The position numbers and the translations under genes are program-made. Positions 8,549 through 16,773 of a DNA stretch of 64,000 nt are shown one piece after another (positions within the stretch are counted from its first letter, which is position 1; every line of letters begins with the position of its first letter). Origin of the DNA: Acidovorax sp. MR-S7 (GTDB lineage Bacteria; Pseudomonadota; Gammaproteobacteria; Burkholderiales; Burkholderiaceae_C); assembly GCF_000400995.2 (NCBI RefSeq), contig NZ_DF238927.1, forward strand, positions 1 through 64,000. Direction: 5' to 3'. The notes below the pieces were generated by a model. That model saw only the letters and a program-made list of their open reading frames with translations. It searched no databases and was not told the DNA's origin.

Positions 8549-9414
8549 GCCTCGGCCTCCACGCTGTTGCGCAGCGTGCCCACGCCGCTGACCTCCACCT
8601 CCACCACGTCGCCGGGCCGCAGGAAGCGGGGCGGGTCGAAGCGGATGCCCGCGCCGATGGGCGTGCCGGTGACGATGAGGTCGCCGGGCTCCAGTGCCGT
8701 GAAGGTCGAGAGGTAATGGATCAGGTAGGCGAAGTCGAACATCAGGTTCGCAGTGGTGTCGTCCTGGCGGAGCTCGCCGTTGACCCGGGTACGCACGCGC
8801 ACGTTGCCGAAGCCCTCGGGAAATTCGTCGGCCGTCGCGAGCCAGGGCCCGACGGCACCGGAGGCGTGGAAATTCTTGCCTTGCGTGACGTTGAACTTGG
8901 CGTGGTGCACCCAGTCGCGGATGGTGCCTTCGTTCACGCAGGTCAGGCCGCCGATGTGCGCCAGCGCCTGTGCCTGGGGGATGCGGCGGCCGCCGCGCCC
9001 GATCACCAGCCCTATCTCGCCCTCGTAGTCGAGCTGTTGCGATTCATGGGGCTGCACGAGCGCCTGGCCGTGACCCACAAAAGAGTCGGGCACACGCATG
9101 AAGATGCTGGGGTACTTGGGTAGATCGCTGCCGTCCTTGTACTCGGCATTGCGGTGCGCGTAGTTGACGCCGATGCAGAAAATCTTGCGCGGGGCTGGCA
9201 CGGGCGGGAGCAGCTGCACGGCCGCCAGATCGAGGCCGGGTGGCGCTTGCTCGGCCAGCGACCGGGCTTGGCGCAGCGCCGCGTCGCCGCCTGCGAGCAG
9301 CGATGCCACCGAGTCGAACTCCGCCATCCGGCGATCCAGTTCGACGATGCGGTTTCCGTGGACCACGGCGCCCCAGCCGGGGCGGCCTTCATGGAGGTAG
9401 CTGGCGAGCTTCAT
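8545..9414 (-). CDS. fumarylacetoacetate hydrolase family protein (HpaG-like isomerase/decarboxylase or acylpyruvase)
   Basis: Protein of 289 residues with the FAH domain from about residue 70. It has IFCIGVNYAHRNAE, metal ligands in the YEGEIGLVIG context, and TGTPIGAG near the end. The start at 9414 overlaps the stop of the next gene upstream by 4 bp. In homoprotocatechuate-type pathways this family supplies the isomerase/decarboxylase preceding the hydratase, which is the likely role here. Acylpyruvate hydrolases share the same motifs, so the reaction is not certain. Confidence 0.85.
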   Translation of the reverse strand: MKLASYLHEGRPGWGAVVHGNRIVELDRRMAEFDSVASLLAGGDAALRQARSLAEQAPPGLDLAAVQLLPPVPAPRKIFCIGVNYAHRNAEYKDGSDLPKYPSIFMRVPDSFVGHGQALVQPHESQQLDYEGEIGLVIGRGGRRIPQAQALAHIGGLTCVNEGTIRDWVHHAKFNVTQGKNFHASGAVGPWLATADEFPEGFGNVRVRTRVNGELRQDDTTANLMFDFAYLIHYLSTFTALEPGDLIVTGTPIGAGIRFDPPRFLRPGDVVEVEVSGVGTLRNSVEAEA

Positions 9415-10304
9415 GGAGTATCGAAACCGAAGAAGTGGGCGGGATTGGTGACGAGGATCTTGCGCAGCGTGTCTGCATCGGGCGCGAAGCGGTAGAGCAG
9501 TTCCAGGAGGTCGCCCTCGTTGGGAGGCTGCTTGACCGATACGGGATGGGGCCAGTCGCTGCCCCAGACGCATCGGTCGGGGGCCGCGCCGATCAGGCGG
9601 CGCGCCAGGGGCACCACGTCGTCCCAGGGTGCGCCCTGGCGCGAGATTTTTTCGGACAGCGACAGCATCACCCAGAAGTTGCCGCGCTGGAACAGCTCCA
9701 GGATGCAGGCCAGGCTGGGATCGTCCTCGCCCAGCTCGGGGTTGGCACGGCCCATGTGGTCCATGAGCACCGGCACGTCCTGCAGGTGCAGGAAGGCCTG
9801 CATCTGCTCGGCGATGCCGCCCGGCTCCGGCTGTACCTTGACGTACCAGCCCAGCTCGCGCACGCGCGCCAGTGCGCGCTCCTGCTGCTGCGGCGTGAAG
9901 CTGATGCCCAGGCCGCCGCGCGTGAAGCGCGCGCCGCGTACGCCGGCGTCATGCAGCCGCTGCAGATAGGCGTCGTCGCACTCCACGAGCACGGCGGCGT
10001 TGGCGCAGGCCATGTAGCGGTGGGGGGGGCTGCCCGCGTTGAGGCCGGCCAGCGCGTCCAGCACCACCTGGTGGTCGGCGCCGTAGGTGGTGGCTTGCAC
10101 GATCACGCCACGCTGCACGCCCAGCGTGGCGTGCAGCTGATGCGCCGCCTGCCAGGTCGCCGTGGGCATTTCATAGGCGGCGCCCGGGCGCACGGGATAG
10201 CGTTCGCGCGGGCCGAAAACGTGGAACTGGCTGTCGCACGCCAGCGCGGGCGGAAGCGGCTGCGGCGCGCGGGGCGCGGGGTCGAACGGGAGATAGTCGG
10301 GCAT
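9411..10304 (-). CDS. amidohydrolase family protein related to 2-pyrone-4,6-dicarboxylate lactonase (LigI)
   Basis: Protein of 297 residues with the LigI-like TIM-barrel pattern: DSQFHVFGP near residues 24-32, a PVLMDHMGR motif and CVWGSDWPHPV with the catalytic Asp. The first metal-ligand His of the usual H-x-H motif is replaced by Gln (Q26), with H28 kept. LigI itself works without a metal, so activity may remain. It probably opens a cyclic lactone or pyrone in the pathway of this operon. The 4-bp overlap with the FAH gene supports a shared pathway. Confidence 0.8.
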   Translation of the reverse strand: MPDYLPFDPAPRAPQPLPPALACDSQFHVFGPRERYPVRPGAAYEMPTATWQAAHQLHATLGVQRGVIVQATTYGADHQVVLDALAGLNAGSPPHRYMACANAAVLVECDDAYLQRLHDAGVRGARFTRGGLGISFTPQQQERALARVRELGWYVKVQPEPGGIAEQMQAFLHLQDVPVLMDHMGRANPELGEDDPSLACILELFQRGNFWVMLSLSEKISRQGAPWDDVVPLARRLIGAAPDRCVWGSDWPHPVSVKQPPNEGDLLELLYRFAPDADTLRKILVTNPAHFFGFDTP

Positions 10305-10328
10305 GGCGGGATGGGTGGTGGGGCGCGT

Positions 10329-10763
10329 TCAGACGATGTAGGCCGTGAAGCTGCATTCGATGAGCTTGCCCATGTCGAGATCGGGCGCGTGGATGGCATG
10401 GCGCGCGGGACGCGATGCCGCGTCGGGGAACATCTCCAGCCACGGCACGTTGAGTGCGGGACGCTGCGTGCGATCCTTCATCCACACCGTGACCTTGGCG
10501 ATATCGGCGGTGCTGCCGCCGGCCGCCTCGACGATGCGGCGCATGTTGTCGAGCATGCAGCGGCACTGGGCCTCGATGCCGTCGGCGATCTGGCCCGTGG
10601 CGGGGTCGGTGCCGAGCACGCTGCCGCTTTCCACCAGCGGCCCGATGCGGCAGGCGGCCGGAATCGGGTTCTTGTGGCTGAAGCCTTCGATGTAGATGCT
10701 GGTGCGGCCCGCCGGGGCGCTCAATCCGCCGTGATGCCCGCTTGCTTGATGATGGGTGTCCAT
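10329..10763 (-). CDS. RidA-family (YjgF/UK114) protein
   Basis: Protein of 144 residues with the RidA features: IEGFSHKNPIPAACRIG near the N-terminus, a QCRCMLDNMRRIVEAAG helix, VWMKD and a PxLxMGKLIECSFTAYI-like C-terminus. RidA proteins deaminate reactive imine/enamine intermediates, and catabolic-cluster members act on their own pathway intermediates. The only ATG (10763) makes the gene overlap the 3' end of the upstream TctC gene by 43 bp. This is unusually long, but the reading frame leaves no later ATG before the conserved core. The function in this pathway is unknown. Confidence 0.8.
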   Translation of the reverse strand: MDTHHQASGHHGGLSAPAGRTSIYIEGFSHKNPIPAACRIGPLVESGSVLGTDPATGQIADGIEAQCRCMLDNMRRIVEAAGGSTADIAKVTVWMKDRTQRPALNVPWLEMFPDAASRPARHAIHAPDLDMGKLIECSFTAYIV

Positions 10764-11701
10764 CGGTTGTCTTCCTGGGTGAGGTATTGGGTGAACTGCG
10801 CGGGCGTGGTGGCGCGCGCTTCGGAGCCGAGCGCGGTGAAGCGATCCTGCACGCCCTTGTCGGACAGGATCTGCCGCAGCGCGTCCGCCAGCTTGTCCAC
10901 GATGGCGGCGGGTGTTCCCTTGGGCGCCAGGATGCCCGTGAAGGTCTCCGCGCTGAACCCGGGGAAGCCGGACTCCGCCAGCGTGGGAACGTCGGGCAGT
11001 TGCGGCAGGCGCTTCGGCGAGGTGACGACCAGGGCGCGCGTGCGGTGGCTCTGCAGGAACTGCTGGGCCACGGACAGCTGGTCGAAGTTGAACTGCACCT
11101 GGCCGCCCAGCAGGTCGGTGGTGGCCGGCGCGTTGCCCTTGTAGTGCACGGTGGTCCAGCGCGCGCCGCTCTCGCGCTGCAGGTATTCGCTCACCAGGTG
11201 ATTGGTCGTGCCCGCTCCCGGAGACGCCATGGTGATGGCGCCCGGATTGGCCTTGGCCGCCGCGAGCAGATCCGCCATGCTCTTGTAGGGGGTGGACGGG
11301 TTCACCTGCAGCAGCAGCGGTGTGAACGAGACGGACGATACGGGTGCGAAGTCCTTCTTCCAGTCGTAGAGGCTGCGCTTGAAGATCAGCGGCGAGAACA
11401 GGATCGGCCCGTTGGCACCCATGAAGAAGGTGTAGCCATCGGGAGCGGATTTGGCGACGGCCTCGCCCGCGATCATCCCGCCCGCGCCCGGCCGGTTGTC
11501 CACGATGAACGGCTGCTTGAAGTGCTGCTGCAGCTGCTCGCTGATGATGCGCGCTGCGCCATCGACGTTGCCGCCGGGAGGGTAGGGGAGCACCAGCTTG
11601 ACGGGCTTGTCGGGCCATGCACCGGTCTGTGCGATGGCCAGCGGCGCGGCTCCCGCGCAGGCCCACAGCAAAGCGTGGGAAAGAAGGGTTCGACGTTGCA
11701 T
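10721..11701 (-). CDS. Bug/TctC-family periplasmic solute receptor
   Basis: Protein of 326 residues with a signal peptide (residues 1-24, cleavage after AIAQ or IAQT). The Bug fold follows: PVKLVLPYPPGGNVDGAAR, the ligand-binding NRPGAGGMIAGE loop and SPGAGTTNH. It is a high-affinity periplasmic binder of carboxylate compounds, usually feeding a TctAB-type permease, which is not encoded nearby. The start at 11701 is preferred because AGGAG lies 8 nt upstream; an ATG two codons earlier sits too close to it. The position upstream of the catabolic genes suggests that it captures their substrate. Confidence 0.9.
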   Translation of the reverse strand: MQRRTLLSHALLWACAGAAPLAIAQTGAWPDKPVKLVLPYPPGGNVDGAARIISEQLQQHFKQPFIVDNRPGAGGMIAGEAVAKSAPDGYTFFMGANGPILFSPLIFKRSLYDWKKDFAPVSSVSFTPLLLQVNPSTPYKSMADLLAAAKANPGAITMASPGAGTTNHLVSEYLQRESGARWTTVHYKGNAPATTDLLGGQVQFNFDQLSVAQQFLQSHRTRALVVTSPKRLPQLPDVPTLAESGFPGFSAETFTGILAPKGTPAAIVDKLADALRQILSDKGVQDRFTALGSEARATTPAQFTQYLTQEDNRWTPIIKQAGITAD

Positions 11702-11807
11702 GGGCATGTCTCCTGGGCTTTTTTTGCGATGGGGCGGACGGTGCATCCGTTGGCACAAATCGTAGGCTTCGGGGTCTGGAGGCAGCAATGGCGGAATGGC
11801 GGATTTG

Positions 11808-11820
11808 TCCATAATGTGGA
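11808..11820. promoter_or_regulatory. candidate IclR-type operator in the divergent promoter
   Basis: The imperfect palindrome TCCATAATGTGGA lies in the 204-bp region between the divergent TctC gene and the flavin-reductase-like gene. It is an AT-richer island in GC-rich DNA. The downstream operon encodes an IclR regulator, for which short palindromes of this kind are typical. The assignment is inference. Confidence 0.4.
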
Positions 11821-11905
11821 ACGAAAGGCGTCGTGACCATGGCGGCGCGGGCCCCGTGCTCCGCACAATCCCTTCAGCGCTCCGCAAACCCACACCGCTG
11901 CCGCC

Positions 11906-12544
11906 ATGACCCATACGACCCTGCGTGCCGACACCCTCGCTCCCGAAGCCACCTATCGCTTGATGAGCGGCATCGTGGTGCCCCGCCCGATCGCCTGGAT
12001 CACCACGCTGTCGCAGGCGGGCGTGGTGAACCTGGCGCCTTTTTCGTGCTTCACCTTCGTTTCCAACAAGCCGCCGATGCTGGGCGTGAACATCGGCCGC
12101 AAGGCAGGGGCACGCAAGGACACGGGGGCGCATATCCTGGCGAGCAGCGAATTCGTCGTGAACATCGGGCATCGGGGGCACATGCACGCCATCCATGAGA
12201 GCAGCGCCGAGCACGCGCCCGATGTGAGCGAGGCGGAACTGCTCGGACTGGCCACGGCGGCCAGTGAAACGATCGCCGTGCCGCGCCTGGCCGACGCGCC
12301 GGTGAGCATGGAATGCCGGCTCGATCGCGTCATTCCCTTCGGGGATACGGGCGCCGAATTCTTCGTGGGGGTGGTCACGGCATTCCATGTGCGGGAAGAC
12401 TTGCTGCAGGACGGCAAGATCGACACCCGCGCCCTCGACCCGGTGTGCCGCATCGCTGGCCCCAACTACGCGACGCTGGGTGAAATCGTCACCCTGCGCG
12501 CGATGGCGCAGACACCGAAGGCGGTGTTGGCTCCCGGGAGATGA
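11906..12544 (+). CDS. flavin reductase-like (DIM6/NTAB, PNPOx-fold) domain protein
   Basis: Protein of 212 residues. The core (IVVPRPIAWITTLSQAGVVNLAPFSCFTFVSNKPPMLGVNIG) is typical of the flavin-reductase-like FMN-binding family that partners two-component oxygenases. It is divergent from the catabolic operon and overlaps the IclR gene by 4 bp (ATGA), so it is presumably expressed with the regulator. It could supply reduced flavin or act directly on a pathway intermediate. No cognate oxygenase is encoded in the neighbourhood. Confidence 0.8.
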   Translation: MTHTTLRADTLAPEATYRLMSGIVVPRPIAWITTLSQAGVVNLAPFSCFTFVSNKPPMLGVNIGRKAGARKDTGAHILASSEFVVNIGHRGHMHAIHESSAEHAPDVSEAELLGLATAASETIAVPRLADAPVSMECRLDRVIPFGDTGAEFFVGVVTAFHVREDLLQDGKIDTRALDPVCRIAGPNYATLGEIVTLRAMAQTPKAVLAPGR

Positions 12545-13329
12545 CCGGCCTCGCCTTCCCCGCGGGACAGGACGGAGCGCAGAGCATCCGCCGCGCGATT
12601 GCGGTGCTGCGCATCGTGGCGTCGGGGCAGGAAAGCGGGGTGCGCCTGACCGACGTCGCTTCGGCCACGGGTCTCAACCGGCCCACGGTGCACCGGATCC
12701 TGCGTGCGTTGGTGGAGGAAGGCGCGGTGGAGCAACAACCCGTGACGCGGCGGTATCTGATCGGTACCGAGGTGTCGCTGCTGGGACTGGCCCGGCCTGC
12801 GGGTTTCCCTCTGCGTTCGCTGGCGGCTCAGCACCTGCATCACATCGGAGAGGTTCTGGGGGAGACAGCTTTTCTGACCATCCGCAAGGGCGACGACTCC
12901 GTGTGCCTGGCGCGGGCGCTGGGGAGCTATCCGATCAAGGTTCTCTCGATCGAGGTGGGCGCGCGCCGCCTGCTGGGCATTGGCGTGAGCGGGGTGGTAC
13001 TGCTGGCCTCCCTGCCCTACGCGGAGGCCGTGGAGATGATGCAGCGCAATGCCGGCCGGTTGAAGGGGCTGGGACTCGATGCACGGGACATTCTGGAGCG
13101 CTGCGCCGCAGCCCGCATGCTGGGGTATGCCTATACGGCCACGGGCGTGGTGCGCGGTACGCGCGCCGTAGCCGTTCCGGTGCAGACGCTTGCGGGAGAC
13201 ACCGTGGCGGGCATCGCCGTCACGGCGATTTCTTCCCGCCTGACCGAGAGCCGCCTGCCCCATGTGGTGCAGGTGATGCAGGAGCAGGCGCGGCTCATCG
13301 GAGAGAAGCTCGGGCAGCGCCAGCGCTGA
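12541..13329 (+). CDS. IclR-family transcriptional regulator
   Basis: Protein of 262 residues. The N-terminal helix-turn-helix is at residues 15-75 (AIAVLRIVA, LTDVASATGLNRPTVHRILRALVEEGAVE) and the IclR effector-binding GAF-like domain is at about 90-255. It is coupled to the flavin-reductase-like gene by ATGA. From its position it most likely controls the divergent catabolic operon at 6.9-11.7 kb, responding to the substrate or an intermediate. Whether it activates or represses cannot be seen. Confidence 0.9.
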   Translation: MTGLAFPAGQDGAQSIRRAIAVLRIVASGQESGVRLTDVASATGLNRPTVHRILRALVEEGAVEQQPVTRRYLIGTEVSLLGLARPAGFPLRSLAAQHLHHIGEVLGETAFLTIRKGDDSVCLARALGSYPIKVLSIEVGARRLLGIGVSGVVLLASLPYAEAVEMMQRNAGRLKGLGLDARDILERCAAARMLGYAYTATGVVRGTRAVAVPVQTLAGDTVAGIAVTAISSRLTESRLPHVVQVMQEQARLIGEKLGQRQR

Positions 13330-13350
13330 CGCGCGCCGGCGCGCATCTCC

Positions 13351-14199
13351 TCAGTACTGGTAGACGCCGCGGCCCGTCTTGCGGCCCAGGCGGCCGGCGG
13401 CCACGTATTCCTTGAGCAGCGGACACGCGCGGTACTTGCTGTCGCCGAACTCGGAGAGGTACACGTCCATCACGGCCAGGCACACGTCCAGGCCGACCAT
13501 GTCGGCCAGCGCCAGCGGGCCGATGGGCTGGTTGCAGCCGAGCTTCATGCCTGCGTCGATGTCCTCGGGCGTGGCCAGGCCTTCGGCCAGCACGAAGAAG
13601 GCCTCGTTGATCATGGGCACCAGGATGCGGTTGACCACGAAGCCCGGTGCGTTCTTCACGGTGATGGGGCTCTTGCCCAGGCGCTCGGAAAGCTGCTTCA
13701 CCGCATCGTGCGTGGCGTCGCTGGTGGCCAGGCCGCGGATGATCTCCACCAGCGCCATCATCGGCACGGGGTTGAAGAAGTGCATGCCGATGAACCGGTC
13801 GGGCCGCGAAGTGGCGGCGGCCAGCTTGGTGATGGAGATCGACGAGGTGTTGGAGGCGATGATGACCTCGGGCGCCACCAGCGCGTCCACCTGCTTGAGG
13901 ATCTTGAGCTTGAGCTCGTAGTTCTCGGTGGCGGCCTCGATCACGATCTGCGCGGTCTTCAGGTCGTCGTAGCTCGTCGAGCCCTTGATGCGCGCCAGCG
14001 CGGCGTCCTTGTCGGCGGCGGTGATCTTTTCTTTCTTGATGAGGCGGTCCAGGCTGCCCGCGACGGTGGCGATGCCCTTTTGCACGGCGGCGTCGGAGAT
14101 GTCCACCATCACCACGTCGATGCCCGATACGGCGCACGCCTGTGCGATGCCGTTGCCCATGGTGCCCGCGCCGATGATGCCGACGGTCGTAATCGTCAT
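13351..14199 (-). CDS. hbd: 3-hydroxybutyryl-CoA dehydrogenase
   Basis: Protein of 282 residues of the short single-function 3-hydroxyacyl-CoA dehydrogenase family. The Rossmann motif is GIIGAGTMGNGIAQ at residues 7-20. The catalytic His-Glu pair lies in MHFFNPVPMMALVEII, and NAPGFVVNRIL follows. It oxidises (S)-3-hydroxyacyl-CoA with NAD(P). The length equals the family norm. The ATG at 14199 is divergent from the GMC oxidoreductase, with about 80 bp between. It could serve butanoate, crotonate or phenylacetate breakdown (PaaH-like); the location does not decide. Confidence 0.9.
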   Translation of the reverse strand: MTITTVGIIGAGTMGNGIAQACAVSGIDVVMVDISDAAVQKGIATVAGSLDRLIKKEKITAADKDAALARIKGSTSYDDLKTAQIVIEAATENYELKLKILKQVDALVAPEVIIASNTSSISITKLAAATSRPDRFIGMHFFNPVPMMALVEIIRGLATSDATHDAVKQLSERLGKSPITVKNAPGFVVNRILVPMINEAFFVLAEGLATPEDIDAGMKLGCNQPIGPLALADMVGLDVCLAVMDVYLSEFGDSKYRACPLLKEYVAAGRLGRKTGRGVYQY

Positions 14200-14279
14200 A
14201 TAAAGAACCCCTTCAATGGAACGTGAGAAAAAAACATGGCGATGGTAGCCGCCATCGCCACGCGAGGAGGATGGAGCGC

Positions 14280-15875
14280 ATGGGAGACTTCGACTACATC
14301 GTGATCGGCGGCGGCTCGGCCGGCTGCGTGCTGGCCGGGCGGCTGACGGAGGACCCCGGCGTGCGCGTGTGCCTGCTGGAGGCCGGGCCGCCCGACGCCA
14401 GCGCGCTCATCCACTGCCCCGCGGGCCTGGCCGCTCTGGCGGCCACGGGCACGTTCAACTGGGGTCTGTCCACCACGCCGCAGGCGGGCCTGGACGGGCG
14501 GCGGGGCCACCAGCCGCGCGGCAAGGTGCTGGGCGGCTCCAGCTCGGTCAACGCCATGATCTACGCGCGCGGCCATGCCAGCGACTACGAGCACTGGGCG
14601 CAGGCCGGCAACCCCGGCTGGGCGTGGCGCGACGTGCTGCCGTACTTCCTGCGGGCCGAAAACAACGAGCGCGGCGCCGATCCCTGGCACGCCACCGGCG
14701 GCCCGCTCAACGTGGCCGACCTGCAGTCGCCCCACCGCGTGAGCCGCGACTTCGTGGAGGCCGGCGTGCAGGCCGGCCACGCGCGCAACGGCGACTTCAA
14801 CGGCGCGCAGCTGGAGGGCGTGGGCCTCTACCAGGTCACCCACCGCGCGGGCGAGCGCTTCAGCGTGGCCAAGGGCTACCTCACGCCGCACCTGGGCCGC
14901 CCCAACCTGCGCGTGGTGACCGGCGCGCGCGCTACGCGCATCGTCTGCGAGGGCCGGCGCGCCGTGGGCGTGGAGTACCGCCAGGGCGGGCAGCTGCACA
15001 CGGTGCGCGCCGCGCGCGAGGTGCTGCTGTCGGCCGGTGCCCTGCTGTCGCCCCAGCTGCTGCTGCTCTCGGGCATCGGGCCCGGCGCGCAACTGCAGCG
15101 CCACGGCATCGCCGTGGTGCAGGACCTGCCGGGCGTGGGCGAGCACCTGCACGACCACCCCGACGTGGTGCTGGTGATGGACGCGCCGCGCCTGGCCGAC
15201 CTGTTCGGCCTGTCGCTGCCCGGCGCGTGGCGCCTGCTGCGCGGTATCCGCGAATGGCGCGCGCACCGCACCGGCATGCTCACCACCAACTTCGCCGAGG
15301 CCGGCGGCTTCCTCAAGAGCAGTCCCGACGAGGACGTGCCCGACCTGCAGCTGCACTTCGTCACCGGCAAGCTCGTCAACCACGGCCGCACGGCGCGCTG
15401 GGGCCACGGCTATTCGTGCCACGTGTGCGTGCTGCGCCCGCGCAGCCGGGGCCGCGTGCAGCTCGCCAGCGCCGACCCGGGCGCCGCACCGCTGGTGGAC
15501 CCGGCCTTCCTCAGCGACCCCGACGACCTGCGGCGCCTGGTGCGCGGCGTGCGCCTCATGCGCCAGATCCTGGCCCAGCCCGCGCTGGCCCGGCATGGCG
15601 CGCGCGAGCTGCCCGTCTCGGCCCAGGCGCAGGACAACGCGCAGTTGGAGCGCTTCGTGCGCGGCCATGCCGACACCGTCTACCACCCGGTGGGCTCGTG
15701 CCGTATGGGGCCGGGCGCGACGGACGTGGTGGATGCGCGGCTGCGCGTGCACGGCATGCAGGGGCTGCGGGTGGTGGACGCGTCCGTCATGCCGCGCATC
15801 GTCAGCGGCAACACCAACGCGCCGACGGTCATGATCGCCGAGCGCGCGGCCGAGTGGGTGCGCCAGGGGGCGTGA
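14280..15875 (+). CDS. GMC-family FAD-dependent oxidoreductase (alcohol/choline dehydrogenase type)
   Basis: Protein of 531 residues. The FAD-binding motif is [15 protein letters not shown] at the N-terminus, followed by the GMC signatures [18 protein letters not shown] and [19 protein letters not shown]. The C-terminal catalytic region has [10 protein letters not shown] and [14 protein letters not shown]. It oxidises an alcohol to an aldehyde, with electrons passing to the quinone pool or oxygen. The start at 14280 has GAGGAGG 9 nt upstream; the ATG at 14271 touches that site. Related AlkJ-type and choline dehydrogenases have the same architecture, so the substrate remains open. Confidence 0.9.
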   Translation: MGDFDYIVIGGGSAGCVLAGRLTEDPGVRVCLLEAGPPDASALIHCPAGLAALAATGTFNWGLSTTPQAGLDGRRGHQPRGKVLGGSSSVNAMIYARGHASDYEHWAQAGNPGWAWRDVLPYFLRAENNERGADPWHATGGPLNVADLQSPHRVSRDFVEAGVQAGHARNGDFNGAQLEGVGLYQVTHRAGERFSVAKGYLTPHLGRPNLRVVTGARATRIVCEGRRAVGVEYRQGGQLHTVRAAREVLLSAGALLSPQLLLLSGIGPGAQLQRHGIAVVQDLPGVGEHLHDHPDVVLVMDAPRLADLFGLSLPGAWRLLRGIREWRAHRTGMLTTNFAEAGGFLKSSPDEDVPDLQLHFVTGKLVNHGRTARWGHGYSCHVCVLRPRSRGRVQLASADPGAAPLVDPAFLSDPDDLRRLVRGVRLMRQILAQPALARHGARELPVSAQAQDNAQLERFVRGHADTVYHPVGSCRMGPGATDVVDARLRVHGMQGLRVVDASVMPRIVSGNTNAPTVMIAERAAEWVRQGA

Positions 15876-15994
15876 GGTATTTCACGAATGCGTCCGTTGG
15901 AGCAATCTTTGAGGCCCGTTTAAGCAGTTTTTAGCAGCGCGCGCGCTCCGGCGTTCCTAGACTTCGCGGCACTTGATTCCCAAGGAGCCCGACC

Positions 15995-16717
15995 ATGCAA
16001 TTCAACCCCCGCGAAATCACCGCCCTGGCCCAGGCCGAAGCCGCCGCCCCGCGCCTGGACATCTATGCCTTCATCCACAAGGCGCTGCGCGCCTTCATGG
16101 CCGACACGCTCATGGGCCTGGGCCGCGCGGACGTGGGCGACGACCTGGAGCTGTCGCAAGCCTGCGCGCGCGTGCTGGAGCTGGTGGACTTCTGCCGCTC
16201 GCACCTGCACCACGAGAACGCCTTCGTGCACCCGGCCATGGAGGTGCGCGCGCCCGGCAGCAGCGCCGCCGTGGAGCACGAGCACGAGGGCCACGAGCAG
16301 GCCATCGCCGCCCTGGCCTCGGGTGCGGCGCAGCTCATGGCCTGCCCGCGCGAGCGGCGTGCGCGCGTGGCGCATGCGCTGTACCGGCAGCTGGCGCTGT
16401 TCGTGGCGCACAACTTCGAGCACATGCACCAGGAGGAGACGGAGCACAACGCCGTGCTCTGGGCCCACTGCACCGATGCGCAGCTGGCCGAGGTGGAGGG
16501 CGCCATCGTCGCCTCCCTCCCGCCGGCCGAAGCCATGGTGACCATGCGCTGGATGCTGCCCTACCTGACGCCCGCCGAGCGCGCCCTGGTGCTGTGCGAC
16601 ATGCGCCAGCACGCGCCGCGCGAGGCGTTCCAGGCGGTGCTGGACATGGTGCGGCTGCACCTGTCGGCCAGCGAGTGGGACAAGCTGGCCCGCACGCTGG
16701 CGCTGGAATGCTCCTGA
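15995..16717 (+). CDS. hemerythrin-like (HHE) domain protein
   Basis: Protein of 240 residues rich in spaced histidines and acids. They include H28 in FIHKALRAFMAD, HLHHENAFVHPAME near 70-83, EHEHEGHEQ and HNFEHMHQEETEHN near 150, a pattern able to hold a di-iron centre. It has no membrane helix. A good Shine-Dalgarno (AAGGAG) precedes the ATG. Related proteins bind oxygen or nitric oxide or store iron; none of these is proven here. The stop codon TGA comes from the leading edge of a palindromic repeat copy. Confidence 0.8.
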   Translation: MQFNPREITALAQAEAAAPRLDIYAFIHKALRAFMADTLMGLGRADVGDDLELSQACARVLELVDFCRSHLHHENAFVHPAMEVRAPGSSAAVEHEHEGHEQAIAALASGAAQLMACPRERRARVAHALYRQLALFVAHNFEHMHQEETEHNAVLWAHCTDAQLAEVEGAIVASLPPAEAMVTMRWMLPYLTPAERALVLCDMRQHAPREAFQAVLDMVRLHLSASEWDKLARTLALECS

Positions 16718-16766
16718 AAAAATAGCTGCCTGCGCTTTATGGATAAGCGCTGGAGGCCGAAAACGC
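16711..16766 (+). repeat. palindromic repeat family A (A3)
   Basis: Plus-orientation copy: CTGAAAAAATAGCTGCC, TGCGCTT-ATGGAT-AAGCGCT and GGAGGCCGA. It fills the space between the convergent hemerythrin and acyl-CoA-synthetase genes and supplies the TGA stop codon of the former. The hairpin may act as a bidirectional terminator. Confidence 0.85.
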
Positions 16767-16773
16767 TCTGAGC

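Noticed and set aside
9240-11144. Long plus-strand frame opposite the FAH, amidohydrolase, RidA and TctC genes
   Set aside because: Its product is low-complexity (His, Arg, Gly, Ala, Gln-rich) and mirrors well-recognised genes on the other strand; typical of antisense frames in GC-rich DNA.
14196-15752. 518-codon minus-strand frame opposite the GMC oxidoreductase
   Set aside because: GMC motifs on the plus strand are decisive and the opposite frame has none.
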